Part shown: in pieces, positions 1 through 6,613 of the stretch | Numbering within the stretch: the first letter of the stretch is position 1 | How the letters are laid out: each line of letters begins with the position of its first letter | DNA from: an uncultured Clostridia bacterium | Lineage (GTDB): Bacteria > Bacillota > Clostridia > TANB77 > CAG-508 | Assembly (NCBI GenBank): GCA_948875265.1 | Contig: CAQRYF010000063.1 | Coordinates: 1 to 9,400 of the forward strand | Direction: 5' to 3' | Length of the DNA stretch: 9,400 nucleotides | The notes under the pieces: model-generated | What the model saw: only the letters and a program-made list of their open reading frames with translations | The model's database searches: none | Told to the model about the DNA's origin: nothing | Position numbers and translations under genes: made by a program

Positions 1-61
1 AATTAAATAATAAAAAAAGAATAATTTAAAAATATTAATTAAATGAAAGGAAGTATTAAAT

Positions 62-787
62 ATGGAAATAAATGATTTAAATAAAAATAATGAAATTGAA
101 TTAAATAAAAACTTAAAAATAGAAGAAAGTCAAAGATTGTTTTTAGAAACAACACTAGGAAAAACAATAAATACAGCTATTGATGTAGGAATAAGAGCTT
201 TATTACCAGAATTTATAGATGAACAAATAATAAATATAAAAGATAATTTATTAAATTATGGATTAAAAGATGGAATAATTAAAACTATAGATGATGCAAT
301 TGACTTAGGAAAAAGTGCTCTAGGAATAGTGACAGGAAATTTTGAGAGTGTGTCACAAATGCAAAATGCCGTTCAAACAGGAGGAATAATTGATGGTGTA
401 TCAACCTTATTAGATACAGTTGTTGATAAAGCAAGACAAGCAGGATTAATAAATTACTCTGTAGCTAAATCAATTAAACAAGGAAAAAATATTATTTTAA
501 ATAATGTTGAAAGTAATATAGAAAAAAGTTTTGAAAATAATTTAAATTCAATAGAACACACTAATAAATATATTAATAATTGGAATAAATATTTTGAACA
601 AAAAGATTTTAATGGTATGGAAAAAGAATATAAAAAAATACAAAAAGAAATAAAGAATTTAGCTCCTATAGAAAACACAATACAAAATGTAAAAATAATA
701 CAAAATTTGCATAATTTAATAAAGAATAATGGACAAGATTTTAATTTAAACAAGGAGCAATTAGAATTAGCAGAAAAATTACAATAA
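62..787 (+). CDS. Uncharacterised 241-aa helical repeat protein
   Basis: I do not recognise a named family. The start is supported by an AAAGGA ribosome binding site at 46-51, 10 bases upstream of the ATG. The protein looks soluble and mostly alpha-helical, with no signal peptide and no clear membrane segment. The N-terminal half carries a duplicated segment. KTINTAIDVGIRAL (residues 34-47) and KTIDDAIDLGKSAL (74-87) match at 9 of 14 positions, exactly 40 residues apart. A weaker third copy begins DGV at 111-113 and ends KARQAG at 123-128, about 41 residues further on. The C-terminal half (about 145-241) is rich in Asn, Lys and Glu, has a coiled-coil-like stretch around 185-200, and has no visible catalytic motif. 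It lies 47 bases upstream of the DUF4160 gene on the same strand, so co-transcription is possible. Its function is unknown. The reading frame is very likely real, given its length, ribosome binding site and duplicated pattern. Confidence 0.85.
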   Translation: MEINDLNKNNEIELNKNLKIEESQRLFLETTLGKTINTAIDVGIRALLPEFIDEQIINIKDNLLNYGLKDGIIKTIDDAIDLGKSALGIVTGNFESVSQMQNAVQTGGIIDGVSTLLDTVVDKARQAGLINYSVAKSIKQGKNIILNNVESNIEKSFENNLNSIEHTNKYINNWNKYFEQKDFNGMEKEYKKIQKEIKNLAPIENTIQNVKIIQNLHNLIKNNGQDFNLNKEQLELAEKLQ

Positions 788-790
788 ATA

Positions 791-819
791 TTGAAAAAGG
801 TAAAAATAAATGATAGAAT
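791..819 (+). promoter_or_regulatory. Promoter-like motif upstream of the DUF4160 gene
   Basis: TTGAAA at 791-796 and TAGAAT at 814-819 are 17 bases apart, each one mismatch from the sigma-A consensus. A TG at 811-812 makes an extended -10. The problem is position: a start about 7 bases after the -10 would fall near 826, inside the AAGGAGGT ribosome binding site of the next gene, giving a transcript with almost no leader. It could be a real short-leader promoter or a chance match in AT-rich DNA. Confidence 0.3.
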
Positions 820-834
820 TAAGGAGGTATAAAT

Positions 835-1101
835 ATGCCAATAATTTCACAATTTTATGGAATAGTAGTTACTATGTATGATGAGTTAAAGGGAAAACAT
901 CATACACCACATATACATATAAGATATAATAACTATAAAGTCGTATATGATTTTAATTGTAATATTATAGAAGGAAGAATTCCATATAAACAAAAGAAAA
1001 TGATAGAGGCATGGATTGTAATACATAAAGAGGAATTAATAACATTGTGGAATGTTATCCAAGAAGGGAAAGAGTATTTTAAAATTGAACCATTAAAATA
1101 G
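835..1101 (+). CDS. DUF4160 domain protein, possible toxin-antitoxin component
   Basis: This 88-aa protein matches the DUF4160 pattern as I recall it. It has an N-terminal MPIISQFYGIVVTMY, the histidine-rich HHTPHIHIRY stretch at about residues 22-31, an IIEGRIP turn near 43-49, then a helix with EAWIVIHKEEL and a short C-terminal IEPL. The length fits the family, so the gene looks complete. The start is well defined, because AAGGAGGT at 821-828 lies 6 bases before the ATG. It is followed 71 bases later by a DUF2442 gene. DUF4160 and DUF2442 genes are often adjacent and such pairs are commonly listed as candidate type II toxin-antitoxin modules; I know of no established activity to assign here. 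Family membership is confident, function is not. Confidence 0.88.
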   Translation: MPIISQFYGIVVTMYDELKGKHHTPHIHIRYNNYKVVYDFNCNIIEGRIPYKQKKMIEAWIVIHKEELITLWNVIQEGKEYFKIEPLK

Positions 1102-1156
1102 ATGAAAAATTTGTTATGAAGAGATTAAAATATTGATTATATTCTGTTTGTATAGT

Positions 1157-1166
1157 GGAGAGGGGG
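1157..1166 (+). promoter_or_regulatory. Ribosome binding site fixing the DUF2442 start
   Basis: A purine run GGAGAGGGGG ends 6 bases before the ATG at 1173. It overlaps the in-frame GTG at 1155 that would otherwise be the longest-frame start, so initiation at 1173 is favoured. Confidence 0.75.
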
Positions 1167-1172
1167 CATTTT

Positions 1173-1433
1173 ATGAAAGAAAAATATATAACTCCAGATA
1201 TAATAAAGGTGATAGCATTAGATAATTATTTATTACAAATAACTTATGAAACTAACGAAGAAAAAATATATGATATGAAAAAACTTATAAAAGATAAGGA
1301 TATTTATAAGAAATTAAGGAATAAAGAATATTTTAAAAATGTAAAGCCGCGAGGAGAGACTATAGAATGGGAAAATGGGGAAGACATATGCCCAGAAGAA
1401 TTATATTATAAAAGTAAAAAAATAATTGAATAG
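1173..1433 (+). CDS. DUF2442 domain protein, partner of the DUF4160 gene
   Basis: With the ATG at 1173 the product is 86 aa. An upstream in-frame GTG at 1155 would add six residues, but it sits inside the ribosome binding site and is rejected. The sequence follows the DUF2442 pattern (structural relative: the N-terminal domain of Nitrosomonas europaea NE0471). There is an opening ITPDIIKVIALDNYLLQITY, then IYDMKKLI, an F-x-x-V element at about residues 55-58, and the signature IEWENGEDICPEELY at about 65-79. Expected length suggests an intact gene. It is the second gene of a pair with DUF4160 and ends 26 bases before a terminator hairpin, so the two probably share a transcript. A weak internal promoter (TTGTTA at 1111, GATTAT at 1135, 18-base spacer) is possible. 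The role as an antitoxin-like or accessory partner is inference from adjacency only. Confidence 0.87.
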   Translation: MKEKYITPDIIKVIALDNYLLQITYETNEEKIYDMKKLIKDKDIYKKLRNKEYFKNVKPRGETIEWENGEDICPEELYYKSKKIIE

Positions 1434-1459
1434 ATAAATATTAGAATTTAATATTTAAG

Positions 1460-1491
1460 AAAACCTTCATATTAATATGAGGGTTTTTTTT
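1460..1491 (+). terminator. Rho-independent terminator after the DUF2442 gene
   Basis: AAAACCTTCATATTA pairs with its downstream mirror at 1472-1486 across almost its full length, with a single G-U wobble. A run of eight T follows immediately. It closes the upstream + strand unit before the gyrA promoter. Confidence 0.85.
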
Positions 1492-1580
1492 AGAAATATA
1501 ATAAAATAATAAAAACAAAAGGACAAGTAGCTTAAACACAGAATTCCCTAAACTTTTTCATGTTTTTTAGTCTATTTTAC

Positions 1581-1609
1581 TTGCATATTTTGTGTCATTT
1601 TAGTATAAT
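1581..1609 (+). promoter_or_regulatory. Sigma-A-like promoter of gyrA
   Basis: A perfect TATAAT at 1604-1609 is preceded by TTGCAT at 1581-1586 with the optimal 17-base spacer. The -35 matches consensus only at TTG. The predicted start near 1616 gives a leader of about 29 bases containing the GAGGG ribosome binding site at 1634-1638. The bases from 1492 to 1580 show no further feature. Confidence 0.6.
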
Positions 1610-1644
1610 ACAAATGTAGAAAAATAAAGAAAAGAGGGAATAAA

Positions 1645-4107
1645 ATGGAAGAAAGACCACAAGAAATAAATGACGGAAAAATAATAGAAAGAGACATTGA
1701 AAAAGAAATGAGAACAGCCTATATTGATTATGCTATGAGTGTTATTGTATCTCGTGCTCTTCCAGATGTAAGAGATGGTTTAAAACCTGTACATAGAAGG
1801 ATACTTTATGCTATGCATGAAGATGGAATTACTTCAGATAAACCATACAGAAAATGTGCTAATACAGTAGGATCTGTTTTAGGTAGATACCATCCACATG
1901 GAGATAGTTCTGTATATGATGCTATGGTTAGAATGGCACAAGACTTTTCAATGAGATATATGTTAATTGATGGACATGGTAACTTTGGTTCTGTAGATGG
2001 TGATGGAGCTGCTGCTATGAGGTATACAGAAGCAAGAATGGCTAAAATTTCTGCTTATATGTTATCTGATATTGAAAAAAACACTGTTGATTTTATGCCA
2101 AACTATGATGATAGATTACAAGAACCTACCGTGCTACCAGCTAGAATACCAGCATTGCTAGTAAATGGTTCATCTGGAATTGCCGTTGGTATGGCTACAA
2201 ATATACCACCTCACAATTTAACAGAAGTTATAAATGGAATTATCAAAATAATTGATGAAGATGAAGTAACAGATGAAGACTTAATGAGTGTAATAAAAGG
2301 TCCTGATTTCCCAACAGAAGGAATAATACTAGGTTTAGAAGGTATAAAACAAGCATATAAAACAGGTAGAGGTAAAATAACTCTAAGAGCTGAGACAGAA
2401 ATTGAGGAAATGAGTGGAAATAGACAAAGAATTATTGTTTCTTCATTGCCATATCAAGTTAATAAAGCTAATTTAATTAAAAATATATCTGATTTATCAA
2501 AAGATAAAAAAGTAGAAGGAATTTCTGAATGTAGAGATGAATCTGATAGAAAAGAAAAAGTTAGAGTTGTTATAGAATTAAAAAGAGATGCAAATCCACA
2601 AGTTGTATTAAATCAATTATTTAAACATACTCAAATGCAAACTACGTTTGGAATTATAATGCTTGCGTTAGTAAATGGAGAACCAAAAATATTAACTTTA
2701 AGACAATGCTTAGACTGTTATATTGATCATAGAAAAGATGTTATATTAAGAAGAACACAATTTGACTTAGATAAAGCGTTAGCAAGAGCTCATATATTAG
2801 AAGGATTAAAAATAGCACTTGATAATATTGATGAGGTTATAAATATTATACGTTCAGCATATGATGATGCGAAAGAAAGATTAATGGAAAGATTTGGTCT
2901 TTCTGATATACAAGCACAGGCAATTTTAGATATGAGATTAAAGACACTATCTGGTTTACAACGTGAAAAAATTGAGGAAGAATATAATCAATTAATGGCT
3001 TTAATTGAACATTTAAGAGAAATCTTAAGTAGTGAAAGATTAGTATTTGATATAATAAAAGAAGAGTTAATTGAAATAAAAGAAAAATTTGGAGATGAAA
3101 GAAAGACTAAAATTGTAGCTGCAGAAGGAGAAATAGATATAGAAGACTTAATAAAAGAAGAACAAACTGTTGTAGCTTTAACTCACTTTGGATATATTAA
3201 GAGAATGCCAATAGATACATATAGAAGTCAAAGAAGAGGAGGAAAAGGAATAACAGGAATTGCAACAAGAGAAGAAGATTTTGTAAAACAAATATTTACA
3301 GCTTCAACTCATGATACAATTTTATTCTTTACAAATAAAGGTAAATTATATCGTCTAAGGGGATATGAAATACCAGAAGCGGGAAGAACAGCAAAAGGTA
3401 CAGCTATTGTTAACTTATTAAGTTTAGATTCTGGAGAAAAAGTATCAGCTGTTATACCAATCCAAAACTTTGCCGATGGAAAATATTTATTAATGGCAAC
3501 AAAAAATGGATTAATTAAAAAGACAGCTTTAAGAGAATATGACTCAGCAAGAAAAACTGGATTGCAAGCAATTACTTTAAAAGAGGAAGACGAATTAATT
3601 GGAGTTAGACTTACAGATGGAGAAGATAATGTAGTATTAGTAACAAGAAATGGTATGTGTATTACATTTGATGAAAAAGATGTACGTCCGATTGGTAGAG
3701 TTGCCCAAGGTGTTATTGGTATAAGAATTGACGAAGATGATGAAGTTATTGGAATGGAATCTGTTATAGCAGGAGGAAAAGCTACATTATTAGCAATTAC
3801 TGAGAATGGATTTGGAAAGAGAACAGAATTAGATGAATATAGAGTTCAAATTAGAGGTGGAAAAGGTGTTATAACATATAAAATTACGCCAAAAACAGGA
3901 AAACTTGTTGGAGTAAGAATTGCAACAGAGGAAGATGATGTAATGCTAATTACAGATAAAGGAACAATTATTAGACTTAAAGTTAAAGAAATTAGTGTTT
4001 TAGGAAGATCTACACAAGGAGTTACTTTAATGAGAACAAATGACGGAGGAAAGGTAGTAAGCATTGAGACTTTAACACCAGAAATTGAAGGTAAAACAGA
4101 AGAGTAA
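1645..4107 (+). CDS. gyrA: DNA gyrase subunit A
   Basis: This is the breakage-reunion and DNA-wrapping subunit of the A2B2 type IIA topoisomerase, which introduces negative supercoils using ATP hydrolysed by GyrB. The 820-aa length is normal. The catalytic tyrosine is Tyr127 in the AAMRYTE motif (E. coli Tyr122). The quinolone-resistance region reads HPHGDSSVYD at 83-92, with Ser88 and Asp92 at the positions of E. coli Ser83 and Asp87, so it is wild-type at the two main resistance sites. A helical tower and coiled-coil section spans about 370-500. The C-terminal beta-pinwheel starts near 510 and contains the canonical GyrA box QRRGGKG at 529-535, which separates GyrA from ParC, plus a second near-box QIRGGKG at 735-741. 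A short acidic tail ends the protein. gyrB is not directly upstream; the gene has its own promoter and terminator. Its base composition is less extremely AT-rich than the - strand genes to its right. Confidence 0.98.
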   Translation: MEERPQEINDGKIIERDIEKEMRTAYIDYAMSVIVSRALPDVRDGLKPVHRRILYAMHEDGITSDKPYRKCANTVGSVLGRYHPHGDSSVYDAMVRMAQDFSMRYMLIDGHGNFGSVDGDGAAAMRYTEARMAKISAYMLSDIEKNTVDFMPNYDDRLQEPTVLPARIPALLVNGSSGIAVGMATNIPPHNLTEVINGIIKIIDEDEVTDEDLMSVIKGPDFPTEGIILGLEGIKQAYKTGRGKITLRAETEIEEMSGNRQRIIVSSLPYQVNKANLIKNISDLSKDKKVEGISECRDESDRKEKVRVVIELKRDANPQVVLNQLFKHTQMQTTFGIIMLALVNGEPKILTLRQCLDCYIDHRKDVILRRTQFDLDKALARAHILEGLKIALDNIDEVINIIRSAYDDAKERLMERFGLSDIQAQAILDMRLKTLSGLQREKIEEEYNQLMALIEHLREILSSERLVFDIIKEELIEIKEKFGDERKTKIVAAEGEIDIEDLIKEEQTVVALTHFGYIKRMPIDTYRSQRRGGKGITGIATREEDFVKQIFTASTHDTILFFTNKGKLYRLRGYEIPEAGRTAKGTAIVNLLSLDSGEKVSAVIPIQNFADGKYLLMATKNGLIKKTALREYDSARKTGLQAITLKEEDELIGVRLTDGEDNVVLVTRNGMCITFDEKDVRPIGRVAQGVIGIRIDEDDEVIGMESVIAGGKATLLAITENGFGKRTELDEYRVQIRGGKGVITYKITPKTGKLVGVRIATEEDDVMLITDKGTIIRLKVKEISVLGRSTQGVTLMRTNDGGKVVSIETLTPEIEGKTEE

Positions 4108-4175
4108 AAAATACAAATATATACATTATGAAAATAATAAGAAATCAATTATTAGAAGACAATAGTAGAAAGATG

Positions 4176-4214
4176 AAGAATGAGTTAACAAATCTTTGTT
4201 AACTCATTCTTTTA
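4176..4214 (+). terminator. Terminator hairpin between gyrA and the convergent helicase-loader gene
   Basis: AAGAATGAGTTAACAAA at 4176-4192 is perfectly complementary to 4195-4211, followed by further T residues, and works as an intrinsic terminator for gyrA. The arm ends only 4 bases from the stop codon of the - strand gene, so the same stem can form in that transcript too. There the following T tract is poor, so termination in that direction is less certain. Confidence 0.8.
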
Positions 4215-4215
4215 G

Positions 4216-5227
4216 TTAGCTTTTCTTTTTATTAAACCTTAAATCATCTCCATAAAAATAATAAATATCATAATATCCAGCTATTCGAGAACCAATTCTT
4301 TCTTCATAATTATTAAAAATATCTTTAATATTCAAATTGGTAGATATTATAGTTTTTGTTACTTTATTATTTAAATTTAAAATCCTAGTATTTAATATAG
4401 TAAATAACTCACTTAATTTCATACTATTTAAACTTTCAGTTCCTAAATCATCAATAATAAGCAAATCTGTTTCTAAAACAGATTTATAAATATTATCAGA
4501 TGTGTTTTTTTGTTTACTCATTTTATAATCTATTACGCTTTCAAGTAAGACAGGAGCTGTTTGATAAAGTACAGTTTTTCCTTTTTGTAATAATTTTTGA
4601 GCAATACAATTTGACATAAAAGTCTTACCGTAAACCTGTATTACCTATAAATAATAAATTTTTATAATTTGGATTATCAAAATTATCTATAAATTCAATA
4701 CATTTTTTCTTAATATTTTTTATATTAGATTTAGGTGAAACATTAAATTTATATTTTGCTAAATCTACTTCATCTGAGAATAAATTTTCATTAAAATTAT
4801 CAAAATTCTCTATGTTTAAATTAGACATATTTGATTTATTAAAAGAAATATTTAAAAGTTTCTGCTTTAAACAACTACACATTTGAGTTTTATGATTGTC
4901 ATCTGCAATATACCCTGTGTCATTGCAAAGAGTACAAGAATAAAAAGGCTTTAAATAATCCATATCTAAATCATGTGATTTTAATATTTCTTCTTTTTCT
5001 TTTTTTAGAATTTTAGATTTTTCCTGTAATTCCAGTAAAGAACCTGTACCATTTTTTAGAATACTTTTAGCAGTTAAAATTGCAAAACTATTTAAGTCAT
5101 CTTCTATCTGTTTTAATTTTGGTTCTAAAGAATACAAGTTTTCTTTTCTTTTTTCCAAATCTAATTCTGCTTTAATTTTCTTTTGTTCATATTCTTTTAA
5201 TAAAGAATTTAAAACTTCATTAGACAT
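4216..5227 (-). pseudogene. DnaI/DnaC-type helicase loader, frameshifted in Walker A
   Basis: Two adjacent frames together make one AAA+ helicase loader, the family that delivers the replicative DnaB-type helicase to DNA with DnaD-type proteins. The upstream frame (5227 to 4625, 200 aa) has a coiled-coil-like N-terminus (about 10-85), a zinc-binding cysteine set (Cys98, Cys101, Cys117, Cys119 around CNDTGYIADD), and the beginning of Walker A, GNTGL at 195-199, then reads R and stops. The downstream frame (from 4617) resumes with MSNCIAQKL, Walker B LLIIDDLG, sensor-I-like ISTNLN and the arginine-finger region ERIGSRIAGY. Removing the C at 4630 (G on the + strand) joins them as GNTGLGKTF, giving 336 aa, the normal size for the family. 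Dropping one T of the adjacent TTT would give GYGKT instead. The downstream ATG at 4617 lacks a good ribosome binding site. All other motifs are intact, so the lesion is recent or is a sequence error. The start ATG directly follows the DnaD stop codon, with AAGGAGG inside the end of that gene. Confidence 0.88.
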
Positions 5228-6205
5228 TTAGTCCTCCTTAATTTCATTATTAGCATATAAAAAATCTAAATTATCATAATTTCTCTGTTCATAATTTGCT
5301 TTACTTACTTGAGTTTTTAAATCCTTTGTGTTTTTGGCTTGCTTTTTGCGTTGTTCTATAAATGCATTAATTTCTGAAGGTGTTTTCAAATTTCTATCAT
5401 GCCAATCAGTTATTATATTATTAATATATTCAAAAGTAGGATTTTGTTTGAAAGTTGTCCTTTTTAAAGCAATTTCTATTATATCCATATTATATCCAAA
5501 GTTTAGAACCCAATTTTCAATATATGCTTCTTCATATTGAGTAAGTCCATTATGTTTTCCAAGTTTCTTTGCAATAGATTTTTTAAATTTATTTAAACTT
5601 TCTTGTTTTTCATAGTATTTATCTAAGTCGCTCCAAGTTTTAACTTTATTTGAATACCAAGCTTCTGCCACTGTTTGTACATAATTTCTATGTAATGCAC
5701 TACGTTTAAAACAATAATCAAAAAGAGTAATCATAACTTGTTCATCGAATTCATATTTTCTAAACCAGATATCAATATCATTATACCAAGATGGTCCCAT
5801 AATACCTTGAAAATACATATTATTTATATGTTCAATAGCTTTTGATCTTGACTGATTCTTTGCAGTTTGAGCAACTTTTTCTTTAGACATAGTTAAATTA
5901 GGGGTATATAAATTATGAAGAGTAGCTTCTTGTAAATCTACAATAATATATCCAGTTGTCTTTTTTGTAATTAAGTTATTAGTTTCTAAAAATTTAATAC
6001 CATCATTAATTATTTTTAAAGGTATATTAAGTTTTTTAGACAAATCGTTTAATTTTATATCTTTTCCATATTTAGATAAAAAAATCATATACATATAAAT
6101 TTTTAAATAATCACCTGGTAATTCAGATAAATGTTCAGAAAAAAAGATGTCTGGAATAGTTGTTTCTGAAAATAAAAGTGGTTTTTCATTTTGTTCTAAT
6201 TTCAT
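5228..6205 (-). CDS. DnaD-domain primosome / replication initiation protein
   Basis: With the ATG at 6205 the product is 325 aa. An in-frame ATG at 6244 would add 13 residues but lies upstream of the good AGGGAGAG site at 6213-6220 and near the predicted transcription start, so it is rejected. Residues about 20-95 look like a winged-helix domain (ELPGDYLKIYMYMIFLSKYG, then LNDLSKKLNIPLKIINDGI). Two DnaD (DnaB_2) domains follow. The first, about 130-195, ends in the motif copy YVQTVAEAW; the second, about 205-275, ends in the canonical YINNIITDWHDRNLKTP. The tail is charged and probably disordered. DnaD/DnaB-type proteins remodel origin or fork DNA and recruit the helicase loader; the next gene encodes that loader, with the stop and start codons touching. 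A consensus promoter lies just upstream. It could be the host primosome protein or one carried by a mobile element with the neighbouring conjugation genes. Confidence 0.9.
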   Translation of the reverse strand: MKLEQNEKPLLFSETTIPDIFFSEHLSELPGDYLKIYMYMIFLSKYGKDIKLNDLSKKLNIPLKIINDGIKFLETNNLITKKTTGYIIVDLQEATLHNLYTPNLTMSKEKVAQTAKNQSRSKAIEHINNMYFQGIMGPSWYNDIDIWFRKYEFDEQVMITLFDYCFKRSALHRNYVQTVAEAWYSNKVKTWSDLDKYYEKQESLNKFKKSIAKKLGKHNGLTQYEEAYIENWVLNFGYNMDIIEIALKRTTFKQNPTFEYINNIITDWHDRNLKTPSEINAFIEQRKKQAKNTKDLKTQVSKANYEQRNYDNLDFLYANNEIKED

Positions 6206-6212
6206 TATATAT

Positions 6213-6220
6213 CTCTCCCT
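6213..6220 (-). promoter_or_regulatory. Ribosome binding site fixing the DnaD-protein start
   Basis: AGGGAGAG on the - strand lies 7 bases before the ATG at 6205. The alternative in-frame ATG at 6244 has no comparable site. Confidence 0.75.
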
Positions 6221-6246
6221 AATAATTATTAAAGTTTGTAACACAA

Positions 6247-6275
6247 ATTATATCTTTTTTAGACAAAAAATTCAA
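6247..6275 (-). promoter_or_regulatory. Sigma-A-like promoter of the DnaD/helicase-loader pair
   Basis: On the - strand, TTGAAT at 6275-6270 and a perfect TATAAT at 6252-6247 are separated by exactly 17 bases. Transcription would start near 6240, giving a leader of about 35 bases. This makes the replication pair a transcription unit separable from the conjugation-type genes upstream. The -35 also forms the right arm of a weak 5-bp hairpin (ATTCA/TGAAT, 6288-6270) followed by five T, a marginal terminator for the upstream operon at best. Confidence 0.65.
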
Positions 6276-6304
6276 GTTTAAAATGAATATTTATAAAGAA
6301 TGTT

Positions 6305-6604
6305 TTAATATTGGCTAGAATCTCTTCTTTTGTATAAAAACAATTTTTGTTTAAGTGTGAATTTAAAAAGATAAGTAAAAACATAAACAATATTCTCTCC
6401 ATTAAATCCTGAGAACGAGAATAAAAGTAAAGGAAAACAGAGAAAAATAAAAGTATATATTTTAAAGTTTAAATTATTAAAAATAATATTAACTAAGATG
6501 AAGACAATACCATACCATATTAAATTTATAAAAACTATAGAGTAATCAATTATTCCTAAAAATTTATTCCTAAAGTTATAATTTTGTGGAAATATGAATT
6601 TCAT
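6305..6604 (-). CDS. PrgI/VirB3-like type IV secretion membrane protein
   Basis: This 99-aa membrane protein has two hydrophobic segments close together (about 22-42 and 48-65). Before them is a short N-terminus, MKFIFPQNYNFRNKF, and after them a cytosolic-looking tail ending in KQKLFLYKRRDSSQY. This topology and the N-terminal FP-x-N pattern fit the PrgI/VirB3-like inner-membrane subunit of Gram-positive type IV secretion systems, which normally works next to the VirB4 ATPase. An AAGGAGG site lies 4 bases before the ATG, and the gene is 9 bases downstream of the VirB6-like gene, so the two are co-translated from one message. In related elements VirB4 follows this gene; here a promoter and the DnaD gene follow instead. 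Low sequence conservation makes the assignment depend partly on gene order. Confidence 0.65.
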   Translation of the reverse strand: MKFIFPQNYNFRNKFLGIIDYSIVFINLIWYGIVFILVNIIFNNLNFKIYTFIFLCFPLLLFSFSGFNGENIVYVFTYLFKFTLKQKLFLYKRRDSSQY

Positions 6605-6613
6605 AAAACCTCC

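Noticed and set aside
454..753. Antisense open frame over the 241-aa gene, and similar ones over other genes (3846-4148, 5328-5540, 6864-7145)
   Set aside because: Each lies wholly or largely opposite a better-supported gene, and I see no family motif in them or a convincing reason to call them genes.
4128..4202. 24-codon open frame starting at the ATG after gyrA
   Set aside because: It has no ribosome binding site, and its 3' half is the terminator stem.
4216..4617. The loader C-terminal half as an independent 133-aa gene
   Set aside because: It begins in the middle of an AAA+ domain just after Walker A, has no convincing ribosome binding site, and joins the upstream frame by removal of one base.
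4618..4635. Programmed +1 frameshift in the helicase-loader gene
   Set aside because: A rare CGG codon before a UAA stop looks superficially like a shift site. However, a tRNA reading CGG cannot re-pair well on GGU, and slipping over the U after CGG would give GLRKT and destroy the Walker A glycine. No stimulatory element is evident.
6270..6288. Terminator after the VirB3-like gene
   Set aside because: The stem has only five A/T-rich pairs before a short T run and overlaps the -35 of a good promoter, so it is too weak to call.
6206..6304. Remnant of a VirB4 gene between the VirB3-like and DnaD genes
   Set aside because: The 99 bases contain promoter elements and stop codons but no coding segment resembling a VirB4 N-terminus.
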